A stretch of 64,000 nt of DNA from assembly GCA_963706605.1 (NCBI GenBank), contig OY970165.1:1054001-1118000 (forward strand), written 5' to 3'. Shown piece by piece: positions 16,440 to 24,134 of this stretch. The first letter of the stretch is position 1. Each line of letters opens with the position of its first letter. A program made the position numbers and the translations under genes. The notes beneath the pieces are model-generated. The model worked only from the letters and a program-made list of their open reading frames with translations, did not search any database and was not told where the DNA came from. Source of the stretch: VRUE01 sp963706605 (lineage in GTDB: Bacteria; Actinomycetota; Thermoleophilia; Solirubrobacterales; 70-9).

Positions 16440-17713
16440 GACAGCGCCTCCTTCAACGACTCCTCGGCCGCCTCCAGGGTGCGATCGATCGTCGCCTCGT
16501 CGTGGGCGAGAGAGACGAACCAAGCCTCGAACTGGGAGGGCGGCGGATAGACGCCTCGATCCAGCATTGCCCGGCAGAAGCGGGCGTGGGCATCGAGATC
16601 GCAGGCCTCGGCGCCGGCGAAATCAGAGACGGGCTCGGCGCTGAAGAAGAGGGTGAGGAGGCCCGGCGCCGAGGCGATCTGGAGCGGCCGGTCGGCGGCA
16701 AGGTCGGTGAGGCCGGCGGCGAGCCGGACGGTGAGCTCGTCGAGCCGCAGGTAGGCATCGTCATCGAGCTGGCGCAGCGTCGCCAACCCGGCGGCCATCG
16801 CCAGTGGGTTGCCGGACAGCGTTCCGGCTTGGTAGACGTCGCCGGCCGGTGCGATCCGCTCCATCGCCTCGGCCGGGCCGCCGAAGGCGGCGGCGGGCAG
16901 CCCGCCGCCGAGCACCTTGCCGAGCACCGTCAGATCGGGCTCGACCCCGTAGAGCTGTTGGGCGCCGCCGCGGGCGACCCGGAAGCCGCTGATCACCTCG
17001 TCGAAGACGAGCAGGACGCCCGCCTCGCGGGTCGCCGTCCGCAGGAACTCGAGGAAACCATCGTCGGGGGGGACGACGCCCATGTTGGCGGCAACCGGCT
17101 CGGCGAGTAGGGCGGCAACCGGGTGTCCTTCGAGAGCGCGGGTGACGGCGTCGCGATCGTTCCAGGGGACGACGACCGTCGCGGCCGCCTGAGCGGCGGT
17201 CACCCCTGGAGAGCTCGGAATGCCGAGGGTCGCCAGCCCGGATCCGGCATCGGCGAGCAACCCGTCGGAGTGGCCGTGGTAGGCGCCGGCGAACTTGACG
17301 ACGACCTCGCGCCCGCTCAGCGCGCGGGCAAGGCGTACGGCACCCATCGCTGCCTCGGTTCCCGAGCTGGTCATCCGCAGCATCTCGACCGAGGGGACGC
17401 GGGCGGCGACCTCCTCGGCCAGCTCGACCTCGGCGGCGGTGGCCGCTCCGTAGCTGGTCCCCCGCCCGGCCGCCTGGCCGAGCGCCGAGACGACCGCCGG
17501 ATGGGCGTGGCCGAGGATCAGCGGTCCCCAGGAGCCGACCCAGTCCAGATAGCGATTGCCGTCGACGTCGAGGAGCTCGCAGCCCTCCCCGCGCTCGATG
17601 AAGATCGGATCGCGACCGATCTGCCTCATCGCCCGCACGGGGGAGTTCACCCCACCCGGCAGCACCTGCAAAGCCCGGCGGTACAGCTCAACCGAGCCCT
17701 CGTAGCTACGAAT
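16436..17713 (-). CDS. hemL: Glutamate-1-semialdehyde 2,1-aminomutase
   Basis: About 425 aa. Signature LPGGVNSPVRAM, RMTSSGTEAAMGAVRLAR, FAGAYHGHSDG, LLVFDEVISGFRVA and the PLP lysine in VLGKVLGGGLPAA. Converts glutamate-1-semialdehyde to 5-aminolevulinate for tetrapyrrole synthesis. No ATG, GTG or TTG lies at the family N-terminus. An ATT at 17713 preceded by GGAGG six nt upstream gives the expected length (IRSYEGSVELYRRAL); CTG at 17683 or TTG at 17668 would shorten it. The ATT overlaps the ahbAB stop. A base error at this codon is possible. Confidence 0.9.
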   Translation of the reverse strand: MRSYEGSVELYRRALQVLPGGVNSPVRAMRQIGRDPIFIERGEGCELLDVDGNRYLDWVGSWGPLILGHAHPAVVSALGQAAGRGTSYGAATAAEVELAEEVAARVPSVEMLRMTSSGTEAAMGAVRLARALSGREVVVKFAGAYHGHSDGLLADAGSGLATLGIPSSPGVTAAQAAATVVVPWNDRDAVTRALEGHPVAALLAEPVAANMGVVPPDDGFLEFLRTATREAGVLLVFDEVISGFRVARGGAQQLYGVEPDLTVLGKVLGGGLPAAAFGGPAEAMERIAPAGDVYQAGTLSGNPLAMAAGLATLRQLDDDAYLRLDELTVRLAAGLTDLAADRPLQIASAPGLLTLFFSAEPVSDFAGAEACDLDAHARFCRAMLDRGVYPPPSQFEAWFVSLAHDEATIDRTLEAAEESLKEALS

Positions 17714-18782
17714 GCTCTTCCTCCCAGGCGGCGTACTCGTCGGTGAAGTAGTGGAGGCGGATCTTCTTGTACTCGGTCGAGGAGTAGAGCGTGGCGCGAT
17801 CCTCGAGCCCCATCCCACACTCCTCGGCGATCGAGTCGAGGATCGCGTCGCACTCCTGCTTGGAGCGGCCGTGGGCCATCGTGAAGACGCTGTAGGGCCA
17901 GTCCTCGTAGGTGGGGCGCTGGTAACAGTGGGAGATCCCGCGGAAGGAGGCCATCCGGCGCCCTGTCTCCATGATCTCGCCCTCCGGCACCTTCCAGACC
18001 CCCATGCCGTTGGCCGAGAAACCGGCGCGGCGGTGGAAGAGGATCGCGGCAACCCTCCGCAACAGCTTGCGGTCGATCATCGAACGCAAGCTCTCGAGCA
18101 GCTCATCGGTGGAGATGCCCAGCTCGGCCGCGGCAGCGTCATAGGGCCGCTCGACCGCCTCCATCGGGCCCTGCATGGCGCGGATCACGGCGACGTCGCG
18201 TTCGTCGTAGGGCTGGCGCTCCAGCTCGCGCGGCGGCGACGCGTCAACCGCGGCGGCCAACGCGTCGGTGCCCTTCTCCATCTCCAGGTTCATGTTGATC
18301 TTGAACAGGGTCAGGGTCGGCAGCTGGCGCATCGAGGTCGCGCCGGTCTCGCGCATCAGCGCCTCCAGGGTGCCGGCCATGCCGAGTTGGGAGTCCGGCG
18401 GAACGGCGATCGTGAACCAGAGGTTGAAGTCGTGGGTGCGCAGGTAGTTGTGCGAGACGCCCGGGTGGGCATTGACCGCGGCGGCGGCGCGCTGCGGGTT
18501 CTCGGCGTCGACTTTGGCGGCGACGAGCATCGAGTCGTAGCCGAGTGCCCGCGTGTCGAAGATCGGCGTGATCTCGCGAATGATCCGCTCGTCGAGCAGG
18601 CGCCTCGTGCGGGCGAGGAGGTCGTCCAGGTCGAGCTCGGCCTCGGAGGCGAGCAAGGCGAAGGGCTCAGCGTCGAGCGGGAAGCTCGACTGGAGCAGGT
18701 TCATCAACCTCTTGTCGGTCTCGTCCAGCGGAATCGCCGCGCCGTCCTTGCGAGAGCGCGCCTTCGACTGGGGAACCTTCAC
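17706..18782 (-). CDS. Fused AhbA-AhbB siroheme decarboxylase-like protein (Lrp/AsnC fold)
   Basis: 358 aa from the GTG at 18782 (GTGA overlap with the hemB stop). Two tandem Lrp/AsnC-like units. Unit 1: LDETDKRLMNLLQSSFPL then HNYLRTHDFNLWFTIAV, the NirD/AhbA-type motif. Unit 2: a second winged helix, then HCYQRPTYEDWPYSVFTM followed by AHGRS, the NirL/AhbB-type motif. In known systems AhbA and AhbB are separate subunits that together decarboxylate siroheme to didecarboxysiroheme. Sitting between hemB and hemL supports an enzyme role rather than a transcription regulator. A heme-sensing regulator remains the alternative. Confidence 0.85.
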   Translation of the reverse strand: MKVPQSKARSRKDGAAIPLDETDKRLMNLLQSSFPLDAEPFALLASEAELDLDDLLARTRRLLDERIIREITPIFDTRALGYDSMLVAAKVDAENPQRAAAAVNAHPGVSHNYLRTHDFNLWFTIAVPPDSQLGMAGTLEALMRETGATSMRQLPTLTLFKINMNLEMEKGTDALAAAVDASPPRELERQPYDERDVAVIRAMQGPMEAVERPYDAAAAELGISTDELLESLRSMIDRKLLRRVAAILFHRRAGFSANGMGVWKVPEGEIMETGRRMASFRGISHCYQRPTYEDWPYSVFTMAHGRSKQECDAILDSIAEECGMGLEDRATLYSSTEYKKIRLHYFTDEYAAWEEEHS

Positions 18783-19750
18783 CGAAGCCAACCCGCGGCC
18801 TCCTTCGCGTAGTAGGTGACGATCGCGTCAGCGCCCGCGCGGCGGATCGAGGTCAACGTCTCGACCACCGCGGCTCGCTCGTCGATCCAGCCGTTGGCGG
18901 CGGCCGCCTTCAGCATCGAGTACTCGCCAGAGACATGGTAGGCGGCGACCGGCGCGCCGGTCTCGTCCTTGACGCGGCGGACGACGTCCAGGTACGGGGT
19001 CGCGGGCTTGACCATCAGCATGTCCGCTCCCTCGTCGAGGTCCAGTTCCGCCTCCCGCACCGCTTCGAGGGCGTTGGCGGGATCGAGCTGGTAGCCACGG
19101 CGGTCGCCGAACTCGGGGGACGACTCGGCCGCCTCGCGGAAGGGCCCGTAGAAGGCGGAGGCGTACTTGGCGCTGTAGGCGACGATCGGCACCCCGGGGT
19201 GGCCCTCCTCGTCGAGCTGGAAGCGGATTGCGCCGACCCTGCCGTCCATCATGTCGCTCGGCGCCACCGCGTCGGCGCCGGCCTCGGCGTGGGAGATCGC
19301 CGTTTTCGCCAGCAGCTCGACCGTCACGTCGTTGTCGACCTCACCGTCGCGGACGAAACCGCAGTGGCCGTGCGACGTGTACTCGCAGAGGCAGACGTCG
19401 GTGATCACGGTCAGCTCGGGATGAGCCTCCTTCAGCGCTCGCACGGCCATCTGCACGACGCCCTCGTCGTCGTAGGCGCCCGAGCCGGTCTCGTCCTTGT
19501 CCGCCGGAACGCCGAAGAGGAGGAGGGTTCCGACCCCGGCGGCGGCGATCTCCGTCGCCTCGGCGACCAGCTCCGAGATCGAGAAGCGTTCGATGCCGGG
19601 CATCGACTCGACCGGCTCCCTGACTCCCTCGCCGGCTACGACGAAAACCGGCTGGATCAGGTGCGCTGGAGAGAGCTCGGTCTCACGGATCAGGCCGCGC
19701 AGGCTCTCGGTGCGGCGCAGGCGGCGCAGGCGCGTGCTCGGAAACGACAT
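18779..19750 (-). CDS. hemB: Delta-aminolevulinic acid dehydratase (porphobilinogen synthase)
   Basis: 323 aa from the ATG at 19750 (MSFPSTRLRRLRRTESLRG). Zinc-type cysteine motif DVCLCEYTSHGHCG, Schiff-base lysines in YSAKYASAFYGPF and LMVKPATPYLD. Condenses two 5-aminolevulinate molecules to porphobilinogen. First gene of the heme unit. An in-frame upstream extension would read through the type A palindrome and is not part of the protein. Confidence 0.96.
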   Translation of the reverse strand: MSFPSTRLRRLRRTESLRGLIRETELSPAHLIQPVFVVAGEGVREPVESMPGIERFSISELVAEATEIAAAGVGTLLLFGVPADKDETGSGAYDDEGVVQMAVRALKEAHPELTVITDVCLCEYTSHGHCGFVRDGEVDNDVTVELLAKTAISHAEAGADAVAPSDMMDGRVGAIRFQLDEEGHPGVPIVAYSAKYASAFYGPFREAAESSPEFGDRRGYQLDPANALEAVREAELDLDEGADMLMVKPATPYLDVVRRVKDETGAPVAAYHVSGEYSMLKAAAANGWIDERAAVVETLTSIRRAGADAIVTYYAKEAAGWLR

Positions 19751-19766
19751 GGCCCCGGATTGTATG

Positions 19767-19850
19767 GGGAGGACGGGGTATCCCCCGCCCGGACTCGCTC
19801 GCTTCGCTCGCTCTGAGTATCCGCCCGTTCGGGGGATACCCCGTCCTCCC
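19767..19850. repeat. Type A constant-core palindrome, copy 1
   Basis: Arms 19767-19786 (GGGAGGACGGGGTATCCCCC) and 19831-19850 are perfect reverse complements (20 bp). The 44-nt core at 19787-19830 contains CTCGCTCGCTTCGCTCGCT and is identical to the core of copy 2 at 32368-32411. Within the core, CGGA-CTC pairs with GAG-TA-TCCG to give an inner 7-bp stem with a 2-nt bulge. It lies between the divergent genes hemB and the ABC ATPase and has no T tract, so it is not a simple terminator. Confidence 0.9.
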
Positions 19851-19903
19851 TTCTCAAGCCGCACCTAACACCCGACTCCCCGATTGGCGGGTAGCTTCTC
19901 GGG

Positions 19904-20644
19904 ATGGCCGGAGCAGGAACGGCAAGGGGAGCAGCGGCGCTCGAGGCTCGGGAGCTTGTGAAGCGCTATGGAGATCGGGAAGCTCTGCGGGGAGTTGATT
20001 TCGCTGCCCATCCTGGGGAGCTGCTGGCTGTTATCGGGCCCAACGGGGCCGGGAAGACGACGCTGCTCTCGATTTTGGCCGGAACCGTGCCCCCTGACGA
20101 AGGGGAGGTGCATTTGCCGAATGGGGACGTGGGCTGGGTGCCTCAGCAGGCGGCCCTCTATCGGCGCCTCACGGTTGAGGAGAACCTGCTGCTCTTCGCG
20201 CGGCTGGAGAAGCACGAGGATCCCCGCGCCGCGGTCGAGGGGATGCTCGAGCTGACCGGCCTGCACGAGCGGCGGCGGGAGATCGTCGCCCGCCTCTCAG
20301 GCGGCAATCAGCAGCGGGTCAACATCGCGATCGGGCTGCTCGCCCGCCCCGTCGCGCTGCTGCTTGACGAGCCCAGCGTCGGCCTCGACCCGCGCCAGCG
20401 GGCGCGACTATGGGAGTTCATCTCGGCGCTTGCCGGGGGCGGCACGACGGTGATCTTCTCCACCCACGACATCCAGGAGGCAGAGCGCTACGGACAGCGC
20501 CTGCTGGTCCTGGCTGACGGCGAGAGCCTCTTCGACGGTTCCGCCGATGAGCTGCGCGCGGCGGTCCGGGGCGAGACCCCGGAGGCGGCGAGCAGCGACT
20601 TCGAGACCGCTTTCGTCGCCTTCCTCCAGCACCGCGGGCACTGA
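19904..20644 (+). CDS. ABC transporter ATP-binding protein
   Basis: 246 aa. Walker A GPNGAGKTTLL, Q-loop region WVPQQAALYRRLTVEENL, signature LSGGNQQRVNIAIGLL, Walker B VALLLDEPSVGLDP and switch histidine in FSTHD. Typical of ABC-2 exporters of drugs, lipids or polysaccharide. The permease starts 3 nt after its stop codon, so the two form one transporter. Substrate not identifiable. Confidence 0.93.
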   Translation: MAGAGTARGAAALEARELVKRYGDREALRGVDFAAHPGELLAVIGPNGAGKTTLLSILAGTVPPDEGEVHLPNGDVGWVPQQAALYRRLTVEENLLLFARLEKHEDPRAAVEGMLELTGLHERRREIVARLSGGNQQRVNIAIGLLARPVALLLDEPSVGLDPRQRARLWEFISALAGGGTTVIFSTHDIQEAERYGQRLLVLADGESLFDGSADELRAAVRGETPEAASSDFETAFVAFLQHRGH

Positions 20645-20646
20645 CG

Positions 20647-21996
20647 ATGCGCTGGCTGCTGCTCAAGGACCTGCAGATCCTGCGTCGCTCGCCGTTGCAG
20701 GCGGCGCTGCTGATCGTCTATCCGGTGCTGATCGCCCTCCTGATCGGCTTCGCGATATCGCGTGACCCGGGCAAGCCGCGAGTCGCCTTCTTGAACGAAA
20801 TTCCCCAGGGTGCGAGGGTTGCCGCCGGCGGGCGGGAGCTGCCGTCGGTTGGGGTGCGGGGACGGATCTGCGAGCGGGTCCAGTGCGTCGACGTCGGCAG
20901 TCGCGCCGAAGCCGCCGAAAAGGTCCGCTCCGGCGACGTCCTCGCGGCGCTGATCCTGCCTTCCGATCTGATCAACCGGCTCAACTCGCTTTCGACCCTG
21001 AGCCCGGAAACGCCCGAAGTCGAGGTCATGGTCAACGAGGAGGATCCGGTCAAAGCGCGACTCGTCGACGACCGTATCTCGGCGCTGCTGGGCCAGGCGA
21101 ACCTGTTCATCGCCCGGCGGATCGCCGGCGAAAGCGGCCGCTACCTCAACCTCGTCGTCGACGGTGGCAGCTTCGACGTGCTCGGCGAAAAGATCGAGAT
21201 CCTCGGGCTGCGGCCCAGCACTGCGATCCTGGAAGCGCTGCGGCCGGCGGTGTCGCCGAAGCTGCGCGGCGAGCTCGACCGGGTGATCCGCTTCGGCACG
21301 CTCGCGCGGGACAACCTCGACGTAGCGGCACCGCTTATCGACCGTCTCGCGCAGCCGATCGCGGTCGACAAGCAGTCGGTCAGCGCACCCGTGCCGCCGC
21401 TGGACGTCTTCGCCGTCGCCGTCGCCGCGACGCTGACGCTGACCTTCGTGACGCTGCTCCTGGTCGCCGGCTCGCTGGCGCTGGAGCGCGAGGAGAACAC
21501 CTACGCCCGCCTCACCGGCGGCCTCGTCTCCCGCTCCGCCCTACTCGCCGAGAAGGTCGGGCTTGGGATGGCGGTGGGACTCGTGGTGACCCTGCTGATG
21601 CTGGCCGGAGTGCAGATCTTCGTCGGGCTCGAGTGGGGTCGCTTCGGCCTCTGGCTGGTGGCGATCCTGGCCGGCGGAGCCGGGCTCGCCGCTACCGGGG
21701 CGGCGCTGGGGGCGGCGGCACGCGACGTGCGGGCCGTCTCCTTGCTCGCCTTCATGATCTCGCTGCCGGTCGCGCTGCTCTCGCTCGTCCCCTCGGGCGC
21801 GGTGGGAGCCACGCTCTACGACGGCATCCGGGTGCTGACCGCGCTCTTCCCCTTCAAGCCCACGCTGCAGGCGATCACCGCCGCGCTGGATTCCGCCGGG
21901 CCGGGGATCGGCGGACCGCTCCTGCATCTCGCGGTGCTGGTCGTCGCCTACGCCGCGATCGCCCGCGTGGCCCTGCGCCGTTTCGCCTCCGTCTAG
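20647..21996 (+). CDS. ABC-2 type transporter permease
   Basis: 449 aa. N-terminal cytoplasmic start and first helix (LLIVYPVLIALLIGFAIS), then an extracytoplasmic domain of about 220 residues, and five or so helices from about residue 255 to the end (VAVAATLTLTFVTLLLVAGSLALEREENTYARL is the typical ABC-2 segment). Pairs with the ATPase just upstream. The large exterior domain is as in the ABC-2 families with a YhgE-like or NatB-like topology. Confidence 0.88.
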   Translation: MRWLLLKDLQILRRSPLQAALLIVYPVLIALLIGFAISRDPGKPRVAFLNEIPQGARVAAGGRELPSVGVRGRICERVQCVDVGSRAEAAEKVRSGDVLAALILPSDLINRLNSLSTLSPETPEVEVMVNEEDPVKARLVDDRISALLGQANLFIARRIAGESGRYLNLVVDGGSFDVLGEKIEILGLRPSTAILEALRPAVSPKLRGELDRVIRFGTLARDNLDVAAPLIDRLAQPIAVDKQSVSAPVPPLDVFAVAVAATLTLTFVTLLLVAGSLALEREENTYARLTGGLVSRSALLAEKVGLGMAVGLVVTLLMLAGVQIFVGLEWGRFGLWLVAILAGGAGLAATGAALGAAARDVRAVSLLAFMISLPVALLSLVPSGAVGATLYDGIRVLTALFPFKPTLQAITAALDSAGPGIGGPLLHLAVLVVAYAAIARVALRRFASV

Positions 21997-22040
21997 TCCT
22001 CCCAGGTGGCGATTCCCGCCCTGAGGGTAGTGTGGGCGCA

Positions 22041-22820
22041 ATGAGGGTGCTCTTCATCGGCGACGTGGTCGGCGGGCCTGGAAGGCGCGGGCTGAAGGCC
22101 GCCATGCCGGAGCTGCGGGAGCGCCACCGACCTGACCTGACGATCGTCAACGGTGAGAACTCGGCAGGCGGGATGGGGATCACCGAGAAGACCGCCAACG
22201 CCATCTTCGACGCCGGAGCCGACGTGATCACCAGCGGCAACCATGTCTACCGCCACCGCGAGGCATATGAGTTCCTCGACCGCGCCGAGCGTGTGATCCG
22301 GCCGGCCAACTACCCCCACGCCAACCCCGGACGGGGCCACGTCGTGGTCGAGGCAGGCGGGATGCGGGTCGGGGTGATCAACTTGAGCGGCGCGGTCGGC
22401 CTCCAGGTCGCCCGACTTCCCTTCCACGAGGTCGACAGCATCCTGGACCGGATCGAGGCCGACTGCGTGATCGTCGACTTCCACGCCGAAGTGAGCAGCG
22501 AGAAGGTCGCGATCGGCTGGCACCTCGACGGTCGCGTCGGCGCGGTCTTCGGCACCCACACCCACGTTCCGACCGCCGACGCGCGGGTGCTGCCCAACGG
22601 CACCGCCTTCATCTCCGACGTCGGCATGACCGGCTCGCGGACCAGCGTCCTCGGGGTCAAGCCCGCGCAGGTCCTGGAAGCGATGACGACCCAGATGCCG
22701 GTCAGGTTCGAGACGGCCGAGGATGACGTCTGGGTGATGGGAGCCGTGGTCGAGATCAACGAGCGGGGCCTCGCTGACTCGATCGAGCAGATCATGGTGC
22801 CCGCTCCTACCCACCAGTAG
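22041..22820 (+). CDS. ymdB: YmdB-family metallophosphoesterase
   Basis: 259 aa, normal for the family. Metal-site motifs FIGDVVGGPGRRG, VNGENSAGGMGI, SGNHVYRH, VDFHAEVSSEK and GTHTHVPTAD. The Bacillus homologue hydrolyses 2',3'-cyclic nucleotides and affects biofilm choice; the Deinococcus homologue is a phosphodiesterase of the same fold. The ATG at 22041 follows the permease stop by 44 nt. Confidence 0.93.
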   Translation: MRVLFIGDVVGGPGRRGLKAAMPELRERHRPDLTIVNGENSAGGMGITEKTANAIFDAGADVITSGNHVYRHREAYEFLDRAERVIRPANYPHANPGRGHVVVEAGGMRVGVINLSGAVGLQVARLPFHEVDSILDRIEADCVIVDFHAEVSSEKVAIGWHLDGRVGAVFGTHTHVPTADARVLPNGTAFISDVGMTGSRTSVLGVKPAQVLEAMTTQMPVRFETAEDDVWVMGAVVEINERGLADSIEQIMVPAPTHQ

Positions 22821-22835
22821 GGCGCGCGTCCTGTC

Positions 22836-24044
22836 TCAGGAGTCGTCGGTTTCTGCCACCACCGGCAGAAAGGCCTCGATAACTCGCTTGTTGGGGATGT
22901 ATCGCCCTCCCTGGCGGCGAACCAAGCCCATGGTCACAACGGCGTTGATGTCTCTGGTGAGGGTCTTGCCGGTCTTTCCGTGGTACATCTCGACCAAGCC
23001 GGGACTCAGCGTTCTCAGCTCCGCCTTCGACAGGGGCTCATCCAGCTTCGACATCTCGAGAACGAGCTGGCGCTGCCGCATCCGAGCGGGGGTCGTCGCG
23101 CGGCCGAACTGCTGATAGACGTACTGCTCCCAGCGATCGGCGAACTGCTGCGAGCGGATCGTGGCCAGCTGTTCTCGCAGGCCATCGACAAAGCCCTGCA
23201 GCGCATACCGGACAAAGGGCAGGACATCCGCCTCCCCCCTACTCGCGTCGCGCAGCTGTCGGTAGTACTCGGTTCGGGTTTGGTTGTAGTGGTTGCTAAG
23301 CAAGTGCGTCGCCGGCGTTGGCACGCCCGCTTCCAAGAGGATCCGAAGCTCCATCAGGCGAGCGGTGCGGCCGTTCCCGTCGCCGAACGGGTGGATCCAT
23401 GCGACGTAGAGATGGGCAACGATCGCCTTGACGATCGCCATCGGAATATCCCAGCCTTGGCTCCGCGGCGCAAAGTCAGGCCCGTTGAGCCATTCCGAGA
23501 GGCGCTCTAGGAGGAACTCGCAGTCCTCGCGCGGGGCGCCAACGTACCCGCCCACCCCGACCGCGTGGGTGGGAACCTCGCCCGGGACGACCCCCTCCTC
23601 AAGCTCAAGGTCTTTCAAGATCAGGCGGTTGTAGTTCTCGATGGTCGCCCGGCTCATCGGCGTGGCGACCCCTGCCACGAGTTCGTCTTTGATCTCGTTA
23701 TAGACGGCGATGACGTTGTCGACCTCGCGGCCGAGATACTCGCGAGAGAGCGGCAAGTCGAGATCTCGCTCGATCCTCCGCCTAACCTCCTCCTCGGAGA
23801 GGGTGTTTCCCTCGATCGCCGTCGTCGCTAGAACGCCCTTGGTGAGGTAGACGATATGCATCTCCCGCGCCACATCGGGATTGAGCAGCGATCCGGCGAT
23901 GTGGGCGATCTTCGAACGCGCCTCACCGAGAAGCATCCAGAGCTCCGGCGGCGCGGGCCTCAGATCAACCCGAAAGTCAATCCAGGGATGGGTTTCCTGA
24001 TATGTCCGACTGATTGTCGGAATAAGAGTCTGTCTGGAGGCCAC
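22836..24044 (-). CDS. Fic-family protein, probably an AMP transferase
   Basis: 402 aa. Core Fic motif HPFGDGNGRTAR is complete, including catalytic His. An inhibitory-helix motif (TTAIEGNTLS, matching [S/T]xxxE[G/N]) is N-terminal to the core, as in class II Fic proteins, so self-inhibition is likely. The C-terminus (about 320-400) is a winged-helix-like region ending in VRRQGGRYIPNKRVIEAF. Fic enzymes modify target hydroxyls with AMP; the target is unknown. The GTG at 24044 lies only 8 nt from a perfect -10 hexamer, suggesting a leaderless message. An inverted repeat TCCGAC-N5-GTCGGA at 24005-24021 lies in the first codons. Confidence 0.88.
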   Translation of the reverse strand: MASRQTLIPTISRTYQETHPWIDFRVDLRPAPPELWMLLGEARSKIAHIAGSLLNPDVAREMHIVYLTKGVLATTAIEGNTLSEEEVRRRIERDLDLPLSREYLGREVDNVIAVYNEIKDELVAGVATPMSRATIENYNRLILKDLELEEGVVPGEVPTHAVGVGGYVGAPREDCEFLLERLSEWLNGPDFAPRSQGWDIPMAIVKAIVAHLYVAWIHPFGDGNGRTARLMELRILLEAGVPTPATHLLSNHYNQTRTEYYRQLRDASRGEADVLPFVRYALQGFVDGLREQLATIRSQQFADRWEQYVYQQFGRATTPARMRQRQLVLEMSKLDEPLSKAELRTLSPGLVEMYHGKTGKTLTRDINAVVTMGLVRRQGGRYIPNKRVIEAFLPVVAETDDS

Positions 24045-24052
24045 TATTCCCC

Positions 24053-24058
24053 ATTATA
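24053..24058 (-). promoter_or_regulatory. Consensus -10 hexamer of the first fic gene
   Basis: Reads TATAAT on the minus strand, 8 nt upstream of the GTG start. Transcription would begin at or within a few bases of the start codon. No clear -35 hexamer. The rest of the gap up to 24134 holds only a 12-nt tandem duplication (CCCATGCACTGT at 24092-24115). Confidence 0.5.
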
Positions 24059-24134
24059 GCTGGGGTTCAGAAATATGATGGCCTAAACTGCCCCATGCAC
24101 TGTCCCATGCACTGTCCCCCATAGGAGGGGAGAA

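Noticed and set aside
19751..19864. Longer hemB N-terminus
   Set aside because: The extra residues are translation of the type A palindrome; the family start is at 19750.
24092..24115. Tandem 12-nt repeat CCCATGCACTGT, two copies
   Set aside because: Only two units, no structure, no link to a gene; likely slippage.
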